Of a stretch of DNA of 64,000 nt, positions 50,691 to 61,438 are shown in pieces; within the stretch, counting starts at the first letter, position 1; every line of letters starts with the position of its first letter. The translations under genes and the position numbers were made by a program. The notes under the pieces are model-generated. The model did not search any database, was not told where the DNA came from, and saw only the letters and a list, made by a program, of their open reading frames with translations. The DNA comes from Stenopsyche tienmushanensis (taxonomy: Eukaryota; Arthropoda; Insecta; Trichoptera; Stenopsychidae). Location: NCBI GenBank assembly GCA_008973525.1, contig WACJ01000520.1, positions 1,736,001 to 1,800,000 of the forward strand. Direction: 5' to 3'.

Positions 50691-51744
50691 AGTTACAAAA
50701 TTAGCTAATTTTTCCAACATTAGTTAACTCGCGCACTTTCAATCTTCACCTGATGAGATCGACCATTGCGATATTCTTCTTGACAACTCATACGGCCTTG
50801 TTAAAATTTTGCTACCCTATGTTGTAAATGTAGACATGTCCTCGCTGGAAAATCATCTCAAATGAACCACAGCGTCGTCTAATTCATATTCAATTACATC
50901 GTTACGAATAATCTGCACGATTCAACGTCTCGAATCAGAGTATCGCCATAATGTATGGGCGCTACGTTGTAAAAATCATACGAACGGCACTGCACTGTCA
51001 TACATCATCGGCATTAACGTACGAAATAATTCATGCAGTTATATATGGATGCAGAATTTGAAATTAAAATGTTAGCCATACTCGTGCGTCGTCTCGACGA
51101 ACACATCCTCGCGTTTAACATTTCAGCGACGTATAATGGGACAATTCTTATTCAATATCTACTCCCGGTCGGAGAACATGTGTAACATATGAATCAAACG
51201 CGGATCCTAGCAGCATTCTGCTCGGATGTCTGAGACGTGTTTTTGTCAGGATATTGCAGCTCCTGGCGATTAATAAATTCATCTTTTGGTCCATTATTGT
51301 TAGTGAAAATTTTTGAGCAACGAACGTATATGTCTTAGTTATTGAATTCCCGTTACGCGGCATGCCGATGCAGTGTAATGCATTTTGGGCGCATATAATG
51401 GCAGCTAATCAATTTATGACTTGCATGCATGACGCATGTGATACATTCTAACGAGGGCTCATTAAATTGCATCAGAGTCAAGCCATAAGAAAACAACATA
51501 AGATATGCTTCTTATTCTGTACAAGTTGATCAAGGTATAATGTTAACACATTCTCGACGGGCTACGTAAATGTGCGCCTTTCTGTTAACATCGGTAGACG
51601 CCGGAGACGCACCTGTACATCTTTTTATAACCCTTTGAGTAGTGAGCTAATTTATAATCTGCATATGCTTAGATACTATAATAGTTTGTCCGTCACATAT
51701 CATCCTTACAAATCCATTTATCTGTCAGGACCGTCGCAGCGTAT
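50691..51744. other. No recognised gene
   Basis: Two ORFs of 65-71 codons (51148-51363 -, 51572-51769 +) lack domains. I see nothing else. Confidence 0.35.
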
Positions 51745-51795
51745 ATCAAGCTTGTATTTAAATAAATAAACACTGTCGATAGCACACAATATTAG
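51745..51795 (+). repeat. Family C fragment
   Basis: TATCAAGCTTGTATTTAAAT and ACACTGTCGATAGCACACAA match the 62.4-kb and 23.2-kb copies. It stops about 100 bp before the mariner copy. Confidence 0.5.
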
Positions 51796-51895
51796 GACAT
51801 TTTTTTGCATAAACACAAACAATACACATTAAATCGATTTATTATATTTTTCACATATCATTATTAGTCGATAAATTTGGGTTAACGACTAATAT

Positions 51896-52666
51896 TAGGG
51901 TGTCCCATAAGTTTCTTTCGTTTTCATATTAAGAAATTAATAAACAATAATTTGTATTACATCAAAATTTATTGAAAAATATATGATCCATTCTGTTCTT
52001 TTACCTTTCTCCATCTCTCCAGAAGCATCATAATGTCTTCTTGCCAAAATTTCCCAGGTTTGTTGGCAAAATATTGATCAAGGTACATTTTATATAATTT
52101 TTTTAATTAAAATTTTTACCACGTAAAGAATTTTTCAATGAAAGAAATAAATAATAATCTGAAGGGGGAATGTCCGGAGTGTATGGAGGATGAAGTAATG
52201 CATCCTTTAGATTGTCTAGTTGGAATCAATATTTTGAACTGTCTAGTTGGAATCAATATATTGTTGAATTGTTCGTTTCACCTAGCTTAAGTAGCCAATA
52301 ATAAACTACCCCCTTCCAGTTCCACCAAATGCATAGCAACGCTTTTTTTGGATGTAGGCCAGGTTTAGCTACAGTTAAAGCTTCAGTACCCTTGGTTCAA
52401 GACCGTTTAAGTTGGATATTCTCATAAATTATCCAACTTTCATCTTTAGTGACAAGTCTCTTAAAAAAAGGTTGGCCATTATGTCGTTGGAGAAGAAGAT
52501 CACATGTTGAAATACGCTGAAGTTTATTTGAGTCAGTCAGTTCATGAGGAAGCCACACATCTGAACGATTGATGTAGCCCAATTACAATATATCGCGGGT
52601 TTTCTTCATACATGGCTATGATTAGATCTGTGTTTATTTCCAAAAGAAACTTATGGGACAACCTAA
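51896..52666 (-). mobile_element. Internally deleted mariner element, family Mar1 copy 2, both TIRs
   Basis: A 771-bp element flanked by TA on both sides (51894-51895, 52667-52668). Its inverted ends are TTAGGGTGTCCCATAAGTTT and TTAGGTTGTCCCATAAGTTT. The transposase is on the - strand: VWLPHELTDSNKLQRISTCD, LVTKDESWIIYE (first catalytic Asp; a usual Gly is Lys), then LHPKKALLCIWWNWKG. A deletion follows, then HPPYTPDIPPSDYYLF with the third Asp, and a C-terminus with YLDQYFANKPGKFWQEDI and ERWRKVKEQNGSYIFQ, stop near 51969. The N-terminus and the second Asp region are deleted; full mariners are about 1.3 kb. Its intact ends suggest it could once be moved by another copy's enzyme. Confidence 0.85.
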
Positions 52667-52668
52667 TA

Positions 52669-54418
52669 CAATCTTGCGAACTGAGCTACGTCTTTCTCTG
52701 TCTCTGATACTGATCCCAGGGCCTGGGATAGTACTCCTTTAGGTGTTAATGTGCGAACAATGCCCCGTTCCTCTACTCCAATTTTTACATAAATAATAGA
52801 TGTTATCGTGATAATTACAAAAAAAATGTCAAACAAATAAAATTCCATGTTTATTTTGAGAAAAAATAAAATAAGCGGGAAATTGTAAGCAAAATTTGTA
52901 CTATTTAAGACATATATTTAAAAATCATATTCTATAATATTTGCTATGTTAACATATTCCCATACAGTAAGACGTCTTAAATATTTTCTACTAATAATTT
53001 TTTTTTTTTTTCTAAAAACTACTTTTTAAAAAATTAGAGCATTTTTTTAATATTGCAATTCGCACAATGCGAAAGACAATGAGATGCGTAAGCTGACGGG
53101 AATGTGTTAATAAAGCATAGTTAGTACCTAGTAAAAAGCTTGATGTATTACCGACGATGTTGCGATTGCATCTTAACCCTTAAGACTTTCGTTTGTGAAA
53201 GACTTTTTAATGCATTGTTGCCCAAGAAAATGATCGTTAACATGTTTCGAATCACATGCAATTTGTCAATAAAAAGGTTTAATGTACATATAATACATGC
53301 AGTCGGAACAACTTCGGTCATTTAAATAATTATGTTTGGCCTAATTTGGCTGCGATTCATTCGGTGATTCCACATTTAGCGGCACGTAAGGGTTGGCATT
53401 TTAATCGATTTTCGCCGGGCAGAATCGCGCAGAATAACAATGTTTTTAAATCGAGTCCTCTCCAGACTCTCGCTCCCGTCAAAATCAAAGGCAATCCATC
53501 AAGGGAAAACTCCAAATCGAGGGCAAAGACGTTTCCCCTGAAGATTTCCAGATTTGTGCATGGGTATTTGAACAATCGTCAATTTTCACAAGTGTTTTTT
53601 CGGCGTTCCAACCCCCGGCGTCGTTCATCAAAGAGGTTCTATTTGGGACAGACGAATCTGTTTGCTCACCCCCCAAACGAATGGAAACAGTCACCTTTGC
53701 GCCTTCTCTGCAAGAATTTGCTTATTTACATTTTACCTATGGGAAAAAATCTAAATAGCACGGGGATTCACTTATGGGCATGACAGAGAGATGACTATTG
53801 AAGTGTAAGAAGATCCCCGGATCTTTTGTGCTCTGTTTGATCAATCGTAATCGAAATTGCGTTTGACTTTGGCGGGCAAATATTTTGTTTCGATGTGCGC
53901 CGCCGGTTTTCGTGAGGGGGTTGATAATTCCCTAATTGATTTTCAGTGTTCGGCATCGCGTGGTTTGGAGCAATCTTAACAAATTAAGAGCAAAATATTA
54001 AATAGGCGCCGGGATGTTGCGGGACAACAATGGCGTTGAATAAAACCTCGTAATAAAATAGACCCGAAAGCTGTTTCCATGTGACATCGTCTACTGTTTC
54101 AGCCTCTTTGTTTGAATAACAAGTGGCGAACCATTAACCATAAAGTTTATTTTTTGTCGGAGGGGTCGACAATGGCCCGGCAGGGGTGTAGCGAGGTGAC
54201 GTCGAGGTGAGACAATGGATGTGGCTGAAGCTTCATTAAAACTTTCCCTGCGATCGAGTGGTGTGAACGAGATTAGGACAACAATATCGTTTTTATATTT
54301 TTACAAAATTTGCAATTTTCGCCGATCCCAAAAATAAACTTTCATTAACGTCAATCTGGCGTCGAATATCATAACTCAGAGCTTAACCCTGATTTTTTCA
54401 GCTTTAGTCAAACCCCAC
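52669..54418. other. No recognised gene
   Basis: A T-run lies at 53000-53030. A 145-codon + strand ORF (53346-53783) is opposed by two - strand ORFs and has no domain. GC-moderate sequence follows to 54250. No element matched. Confidence 0.35.
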
Positions 54419-54980
54419 TTACGAGGGTAGTCACAGAAGCACCTCAGTAAATTTGTAAACATGTAAAAAATTGTTATGTGATACGCCATAAATGGCTATA
54501 CATTGCATATTGACTGAAAATTTGCATATGAGAAAGCTGTGCGCAGCAAGGGTACCGCGTTTGCTCACAATGAAACAAAAACAGAATGATGAAACAAGAT
54601 GAAACATGGGTCCATCAATTTACACCTGAGACAAAATAACAATCATAACAAAGGACTGAAAGTCTACTTTTGTTAAACAGACCCTAAGGGGGCTTTTGTG
54701 ATCATACAGATCATAGAAGGTCTCAAGTTCACATTTAAAGATAAACTAAAAGAGGACAAAGTAGCAATAAAGTCTGTATGGCGAAGCGGTCCACTTTTCA
54801 GATCGCCGACACGACGAATAAGCGTCTCGCGATCGAACGCCATGCTCAAACAAGTCCACGTTTGAGTGATGAAATCAAGAAAAAACAGGCGGATATGGCT
54901 TAAAAGAACATGTTGCTTCATCAATACTTCAGACCTGACACAAAGGAACAGTCGTACGAATTTATCTCGGATTCTTTAGC
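54419..54980 (+). pseudogene. mariner-like remnant, family B copy 5 (most complete of the family)
   Basis: It starts with the TIR-like ACGAGGGTAGTCACAGAAGC. Then LTENLHMRKLCAARVPRLLT and MKQKQN (54510-54590) carry the mariner LCARWVPRLLT motif. DETWVHQFTPETK (54600-54640) carries the first catalytic Asp. The shared 3' segment is at 54760-54850. At 54920-54955 a second LHQYFRPDTKEQSYE resembles the DETW-downstream stretch again, so two broken copies may be joined. The - strand frame over 54673-54924 is antisense. Stops and deletions make it inactive. Confidence 0.65.
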
Positions 54981-56929
54981 TTGAAAGATTTAAACACATT
55001 CGGTTGGAAGACTTTAATGCTGAACGCTCATTTGCTAATAAATGTACGTGTCGCTTTATCATTTCATCGTCGACGAGGGCTAACCTTTGAGAAGCTCTGG
55101 TCGGTTTAGCTCCGGTTGCCCTCAGGTAACATGTTCAATTTCACTCTCTCTTTGAGGAAAATAATCTGGCCGACCTTTGTGCTGAAGCCATAATGCCAAA
55201 CGACTTGGCTTATGTATACTTCTGGCTGAGGGATGACATTAGCCAGGCGCGTCTATTCTGCACAATATCACTTTTATGCCGCAACGACCCTGCGCCACAT
55301 ATTTGCGATTCTACTGTTGAGATTGCCGAAAACCCACACCTCGGCATCGCCTTTATACGCCTCTGATGGCCTGATGCTCTCGCCTTTCATCGCCGATTTA
55401 ACAGCTGGAAATATATTTCGAGGATGGTAGACACATATGAAATGATGTCGAATCGTTTCGGGCATTTGGTGATTTCGGGCTGAGTGCCCATTACGTGTGC
55501 GCATGCGCTCGCCGCCAACCCTTATCATCTTGTCGAAATTATACATTCGAACATGAACTGGCATCACACTTCAAATTAAATGCGAGCAATGAACGACTTC
55601 AGTTCGAATTGACCAAATTGAATATTTTATTTTATTTTTGCATCACAAATGACACCCATCAATAATTTGAATCAGCGAGTGACAAGTGAGCAAGCGAGGA
55701 CTTGCTCGGGTCGCGATAATTGATGCCAATACATTTCGCTTTTAGAATATGTAATTAATTTCATTTTCTCGCACATCTCATACGACCGTTTTCAAGATCA
55801 TCCTGCGTTCATTTGCCTCGGGCAATTTTCACTCAAGTCGTACGCAATGTACTATTATTTTGCATCGCTGGATCTGTTTATCTTTTCGGGTGTTCCCCGC
55901 CGGTCCGCCTTAGGAATAACTCGATTTTCCGCACCCCTGCGTTTTCCGCGCCCATTTAAAAGTTGACTCATATCAGATAAAGGTAAATAGAGTAGATTTA
56001 CATCGGCCGAAGATACAGACCCTGCGTACCCCGGGGGACGCGCTCCCCGTGCTGATCTCCTTATTTACAGGGACTTAGGCCCGTAAAGTGCGACCAATCT
56101 TCGTTAAGGACATTAATTTTATTTTAAAGGAGGGCAGAGTGACATTCTTTATTCGCTCAGCCGACCGACCTTCCGATATTCCGCGCTTAAAAGCAGCACT
56201 TTCCTTTGTTGTGTCCCGGAATCCAATTACAAATACGTAAAGCTGTCCTCTCATTGAAATTTTAACGAAGAGTAGTGGCCCAATGAAATTTCACTGGCAA
56301 CACATAAACATCTCTTACTTTGGGCTTAAGCCCGCATTTATCCCGCCGATGTACATCCAGTGAGGACCGAGCGACAGGCGATGGCTCAAATTTAATATCG
56401 AAGATAAGTCCCAATTAAAATCGATTGATTTCGTATTTCATACAATTGCCTATGTGGCTAATGACGAATTATTGATTCAATTAGCATCGGCATAACTCAT
56501 TCAGCGCAAACAGTTATTTAAGTCGTTAAAACAGATGTTCTATAACGTCGCCATGTAAATCGTTAATGGAGGCGAATTGATTAACTGCATTGAACGTCCA
56601 AGCTCACAGACAAATGCTAACTTAGACCTACAGGGCCTTCCAAAGATGCATCATCAATGCTTTTTTAAAAAATATATATATTATAGAAGACATGAATATA
56701 TGAATCATTTCATTTTTTTAAATTAAAATTTGATGAAAAACTATGATGGATCCTACGTCATCCTACGAATTTATTGAGTGATGTGTTTAAATATTTTATT
56801 CAATTATATTATATATACAACAACAAAAAATATATTTTTCTTTCAGTCATTGAATGTTAGCAATGCACGACATTATTAACCCTATAAATACCGAGCGCAC
56901 ATATCTGTGATTGACACGATTCTAACCAT
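54981..56929. other. No recognised gene
   Basis: Short ORFs at 55233-55567 overlap on opposite strands without domains. 55560-56630 holds no ORF of 60 codons and no repeat I can match, including a GC-richer run near 55980-56060. Confidence 0.35.
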
Positions 56930-57370
56930 TTTAAACATTTAAAATAAAAAAATAAATAAATGATTCTTAATAAATAAAGATATGATAATAGTTTTTATCT
57001 TAAAAAATAAAATTAATTTATTTTTGCAAATGGCGACTTTTAAATAAAAATCATTTTTTGGCTTTATTTTTTCACAGTTTTAATTTTTTTTTAAATGGTT
57101 AAAAATATAATTTTGATATAAATCTGGTTGGAACAATATAAAATTGTATTGAAAATATTTGTATTAAATTTCAAATAAATCGATCGATTAAAACTTGAGA
57201 TATCATGTCAACCGCGTTGAAAATCGGTCGTCTTAGTTGCCATATCACTAAAATAGCTATAATTCCGTTAATAATTTTTTAAATTCGTTTGGAGGATATA
57301 TTCTTAAAATTCTAAGCTTTGATCTTATCCAAAAATTAAATCGAATTTTACAAAATTCTAGATTAAAATC
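56930..57370 (-). mobile_element. MITE family A, copy 9
   Basis: Read on the - strand it starts GATTTTAATCTAGAATTTTG (the left terminal repeat), has CGCGGTTGACATGATATCTC near the middle, and then TAAAAGTCGCCATTTGC. It shows that the left and right ends share TTTTAATCTAGA, supporting terminal inverted repeats. Confidence 0.65.
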
Positions 57371-57629
57371 TTGTAGCTCAATAGATTGGCAAGCATTCGG
57401 ACAGTGATTATTATGCATTTTAAATGTCGAAAAAATGAATCAGAATGACATAATCCCTTTAAAATATTTACAGTCAACACTTCTATAATGTCGAGATGGC
57501 GCTATAGAAAAAAATCCTAGCAAATTTGTTTTAACGTCACGAAAAGTGAAACTCCAAGCAGTATTTGTCTCGGCATCTCTAATGTTTAAGTCGCATACAT
57601 CATAAACATTATACAAACATGTGCCGCCT
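57371..57629. other. No recognised feature
   Basis: AT-rich sequence between two repeats; nothing recognised. Confidence 0.3.
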
Positions 57630-57720
57630 CTACTGTTGGTGTGTGTGTGTGTTTTTATACATAGCGTAAAGCAAGCATTAGATCAGTAGCTTGCCAATTT
57701 TATTATATATGACACAAACA
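57630..57720 (+). repeat. Dispersed repeat family F, copy 3, with (TG)n
   Basis: CTACTGTTGG followed by a TG run (57637-57652), TTTTTATACATAGCGTAAAG and CTTGCCAATTTTATTATATA. The TG tract is longer than in copy 1, so a microsatellite has grown inside the repeat. Confidence 0.55.
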
Positions 57721-59184
57721 CATCTTTTAGCTAACCATTTCCGTCAATCTGTTTAGGAAAATGAAGATTTTTATAGCTCGAGCACGTGGTCTATAAGGCT
57801 TCGAGTCCAATTTGTATTGAAATTGATGCCAATAAAAGATCCGTATCATTGACCTTTGCTCAAAATGTTATTTTGTTGGAGAACTTGTTTAAGAAATTGA
57901 CATATTCAATAGTACGTAGATGGCTTTGTACAATGGATAGATTTTTGATAAATGGAGAAACTATTCTTTAAACAGGTTCAACAATATTTTTCGTTGCTGT
58001 TGTGCAACATTGTGATGTCATTGAATCAATTTGATTGACACACCCGATGGCAATCGTGGTGTGTTTAATGCTTTTATGCTAATTTGAATTCGCCGATCGC
58101 GATTAGCTGCTTGGCAAAACCTGGATCTAAATCTTCTCCTGCTGAATCATGCTTCCTTCGAACATGTCCTCGTATTCTGGCACATACACATCGAAGCCTA
58201 TTGACGAATAAGCCAATTACGGCAACCGTGACGCGCCTAACTTTTTCGCTTTATACCTCCTACGTCGAAAGAGATTTATTGCCCTCGGCTGGAGATGTTC
58301 CCCTTGATCTTCTTAATCGTCCACCTCATAGTCTATCACCCGACAAAATCTCGCCGTCAATTTTTATAATTGCTCCCTTTGCCCCGGCGGCGGGCTCGAA
58401 ACACCATTTCGTTCATCGGCAAACAGCGGCCTCCGTTTACGCGAAGCCGCATAATCTCAAAGCCGAAATTGTGTGCATTCATAGTTGAATCCGCTAATTA
58501 ACCGACTTGTTTGAAGAAGTTCAAAGGTACAGGCTCCCATTGTGAATTCGAGATAAATCTTGGTCAGGCCCTCCAGCTCCGATGAAAGCATTTTCAGACA
58601 GGGGTTGGAGCGGATGCGGAAATTTATACATTGTTTCAGAGTCAAAGGTAACGGAAGCGGTCACGGCTTGGTCATTTCCTTAATAAAGTAAAACCGGAAT
58701 AACTGAATCTATTTCCTTTAAACGACTGTTCAAATACCCCCGAAACTGATTTGGGTCACCCGAGCGCCTGAAATTGAATAAATGATATTCATAGTCGTGC
58801 TGCCATTATACGTCAGAATTAACTCTTTGTTATCCTTAAATGCGTCCTTTCGGATCCTGCGTACCGACGATATCCGGAAATGTTTAAAAGTCCATCGCTT
58901 ATGTGGACAAAGACCGAAGCCCGCTATTAAAATATTCATTTTTTATTATGAAGACATATTTAATAGATTCATTGTATGAACATGATAAAAATGAACATGG
59001 ATAGATGTGCGTTCTGAATCTGCTTCCATTGCGCATGCGTATTGTGATGCAGTCATTTATCATGTCGCTCGCGTTGATGCTCGCTTTACTCCACAGGTGG
59101 TGTCAGATTCGTATTTCAATTATTACAACTTGTTGATTTTAAAAAGCTAAAGCTACAAGGGCATCTAAGGCCATGGAAAAAATG
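57721..59184. other. No recognised gene
   Basis: ORFs of 61-134 codons (57786-58979) lie on both strands without domains or splice signals. Confidence 0.35.
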
Positions 59185-59452
59185 TTTTAAAATTGGCGCA
59201 CCTGGCATATAGGGGGGATCATAACAGTCATAGCGTGTTTGTCGGCCATTTTGTTCAGTCACAGTAAATTCTTCCAATGGAGAGGTCGTCGGTCAAAAAT
59301 GAATGACATCTCGCACGGACGTGAGGTAACGGGAGCGCGCGACGATCTTTCCATCGGAAGAATTTGCTGTGACTGAATAAAATGGCCGACAAACACGCGC
59401 AATCAATCAAACTGATCATTGGGATTATACGCCAGATGTACCAATTTTAAAA
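59185..59452. mobile_element. Fold-back (hairpin) MITE, 268 bp
   Basis: The central arms 59233-59291 and 59340-59398 are 59 nt each and pair with 54 Watson-Crick pairs, four G-U wobbles and one A-C mismatch around a 48-nt loop. Weaker complementarity extends outward to TTTTAAAATTGG (59185) and CCAATTTTAAAA (59441-59452). The arms have no ORF. If transcribed as part of a + strand intron it would form a long hairpin RNA, a possible Dicer or ADAR substrate. Target duplication is not clear. It abuts family D copy 4. Confidence 0.75.
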
Positions 59453-59757
59453 TTCAAAAATCCCGGGATTATTAAACGTAATCCCGAAAAATTCGGGATT
59501 GAAATTTACTAATAATACTACTAATTTGCGAGCTTAGGAGCAGTAACTGTCTAATCTATATATACATATATTCAGTACATATATGTTTTTCAAATTGTTG
59601 GATTAAACTTTCTCTACCGGTGATGTATTTACTACACCTCGACTCTAATAATGGGAATATCGATGTGAAATATGATAGATACGGGTTTCAGAATTTTTGT
59701 ATTCCTCCATAATATAATTACGAATCACATCGAAGTATTATAATATATATGTGAAGA
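59453..59757 (+). mobile_element. Dispersed element family D, copy 4
   Basis: TCCCGGGATTATTAAACGTA, GGAGCAGTAACTGTCTAATC, CTACCGGTGATGTATTTACT and AATATCGATGTGAAATATG follow the order of copy 2. The right third is missing. Confidence 0.6.
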
Positions 59758-59804
59758 TGAATTGCTTGATGATGTACTGCCTATTGACCACATTTATTGA
59801 AATA

Positions 59805-60183
59805 CTAGCTAATACCCAACGCGTTGCCGCCACAGAAGTAATAATTCTAAAAATATCGTTTGTTGGTTTTATTATAAATATGAACAAACATACAAACATT
59901 GATTTTTATATATAAGATCTACTGTAAGTTAATTGTACTATACCTATATTATTTGAGAAAGCACAAGCAATAAGTTGGCAAAGTTTTATCGCAATCGAAT
60001 GAACGGCATGGCAGCGCATTAAATACGGACAAACAAACATTGTTTTTTATATACATATTAGACTATACCTATGTTACTCGCGGAGTCCTTAGCAATAAGT
60101 GGACGAAGTTTTATCGAAATCCGATGAACGGTATGGCAGCTCATTTCGAACGAACAAAACCCAATTCATTTTTATATATTAGA
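59805..60183 (-). mobile_element. Helitron-like non-autonomous element with both ends, family E
   Basis: On the - strand it begins A|TCTAATATATAAAAATGA at 60183. It runs through three tandem units containing GCGATAAAACTTTGCC-like motifs, then a distinct tail with a GCAACGCGTTG palindrome and ends CTAG|T at 59805. It is 379 bp with TC and CTAG termini between A and T, as expected for Helitrons. It is the best-preserved copy and lacks any Rep/helicase gene. The 3' tail differs from the 43.7-kb copy. Confidence 0.65.
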
Positions 60184-61354
60184 TTAATACCATTAATCGA
60201 CGTTTATATAAAGATTGCTTTCGTTGTCACAATTGCCGGCATTATTTCGTTGAATGGAGTTAGTTGTCCATGAACTTAGCTTAAATACAATTCACCACAA
60301 TCGCTTGAAAGCTCATATTGTTGGAAAACAAAGTCATAAATCGGAATTAATCGCTCATATACGAATTAATCATATACGCAGATGTATGCGAGCGCGCTCT
60401 CAAAAGCGCGTCCATTGAAGCATGCGCGCATAAAATTATCATTTTTATTTATTTACGCGCAATCTCTGAATAATCCCACGAGGCTTTCAACAGTTATGTA
60501 TGCAAATGACTCGACGACGGCCCTTCGAAATTATGTGTACATCTTCATTTGGTCTCCTTACGCCTGGTTGTAAATCTCGTTGGCGGTTTAAAATATCGGC
60601 AGTCCCGACGCCAAGGGTATCAACTGAACGGGAGTTAAATATATCCGACAGGTAACCAAGACATCTAACTGCGTTAGCTCTTCTGACAAGACCCTCGCCG
60701 TGATTTATCTCCTGGACGTAGCAGTTCTCCTGGTGGATTTGCTACGAAGGAAATAGGAGAGACTATACCTACACTATCTGTCTTTCGCTGCGAATAAATA
60801 ACTTTTTCAAGGCACTTTAATGTGTATGCCTATTTTATATATCAGTAAGGTCGCCCGTGTGAACATGAATTCACGGCGTTCGAGACGGAATATTTGTCCC
60901 TAATCACGTCACATTTTACAGCATCTTCCATGGGATACATTCATCCATTGTCGCGTATCTATTTTATGAAATAAAAACGAATGTTTGCGTTGTGACAAGT
61001 ACCGGATTTAAGTGGATGCTGCGAGATGGTGCCACAACAGCATAGTATGACGGCATAACTCGCTCTCGCGGATTTCTTCGTTACGGCCTATTTTGTTGTG
61101 TATTTTGTTAAATAGGCTTTCGTACACCTCAAGTGCGCTCGAAGGAGGTTGTTAACTATAAGGATGTATAACTCGGATCGCCAGGATCGACCATTGTAAA
61201 TCAGCAGCCTGACACCGCCAAGACAAACGGCGTGTCGTGCTCGCCCACTAAATGAACCTATATAAGAGTTAGGGGCGAAAGAAATGAACACTCCACTTAT
61301 TTATGTATGATCCCGCAATGAAACCCATTGTATAACACGATATATTTACTATTT
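60184..61354. other. No recognised gene
   Basis: ORFs 60382-60573 (+) and 61088-61291 (-) lack domains. The rest shows no repeat or RNA signal. Confidence 0.35.
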
Positions 61355-61387
61355 TTAACTATCTGTTCTTTTTATTTGCAGGTAATC
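61355..61387 (+). promoter_or_regulatory. Recursive splice site (ratchet point) RP4
   Basis: TTAAC (61355-61359) serves as a branch-point match 22-23 nt before AG at 61380-61381. The tract TCTGTTCTTTTTATTTGCAG is strong. GTAATC follows at 61382; it is the weakest donor of the four. A consensus GTGAGT donor lies 51 nt downstream at 61433. It is about 17.5 kb from RP3. Confidence 0.6.
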
Positions 61388-61432
61388 ATCGGAATCTCTC
61401 GAAAACGTTCAACCGCAATCCAAGCGCCGTTG
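61382..61432 (+). other. Poised cassette or micro-exon after RP4 (51 nt)
   Basis: The 51-nt segment ends GCCGTTG|GTGAGT. In phase 1 it is open and encodes NHRNLSKTFNRNPSAV, a basic peptide. Phase 0 is open too, while phase 2 meets TAA at once. Fly Ubx micro-exons are also 51 nt and start with GT in phase 1, but the sequence differs. It could be a genuine alternative exon or a recursive-splicing exon. Confidence 0.4.
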
Positions 61433-61438
61433 GTGAGT

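Noticed and set aside
55105..55141. CCTCAG|GTAACA as a ratchet point
   Set aside because: The tract is G-interrupted, the donor is poor, and no second donor follows.
59080..59101. CCACAG|GTGGTG as a ratchet point
   Set aside because: The donor does not fit consensus and the pyrimidine tract is short.
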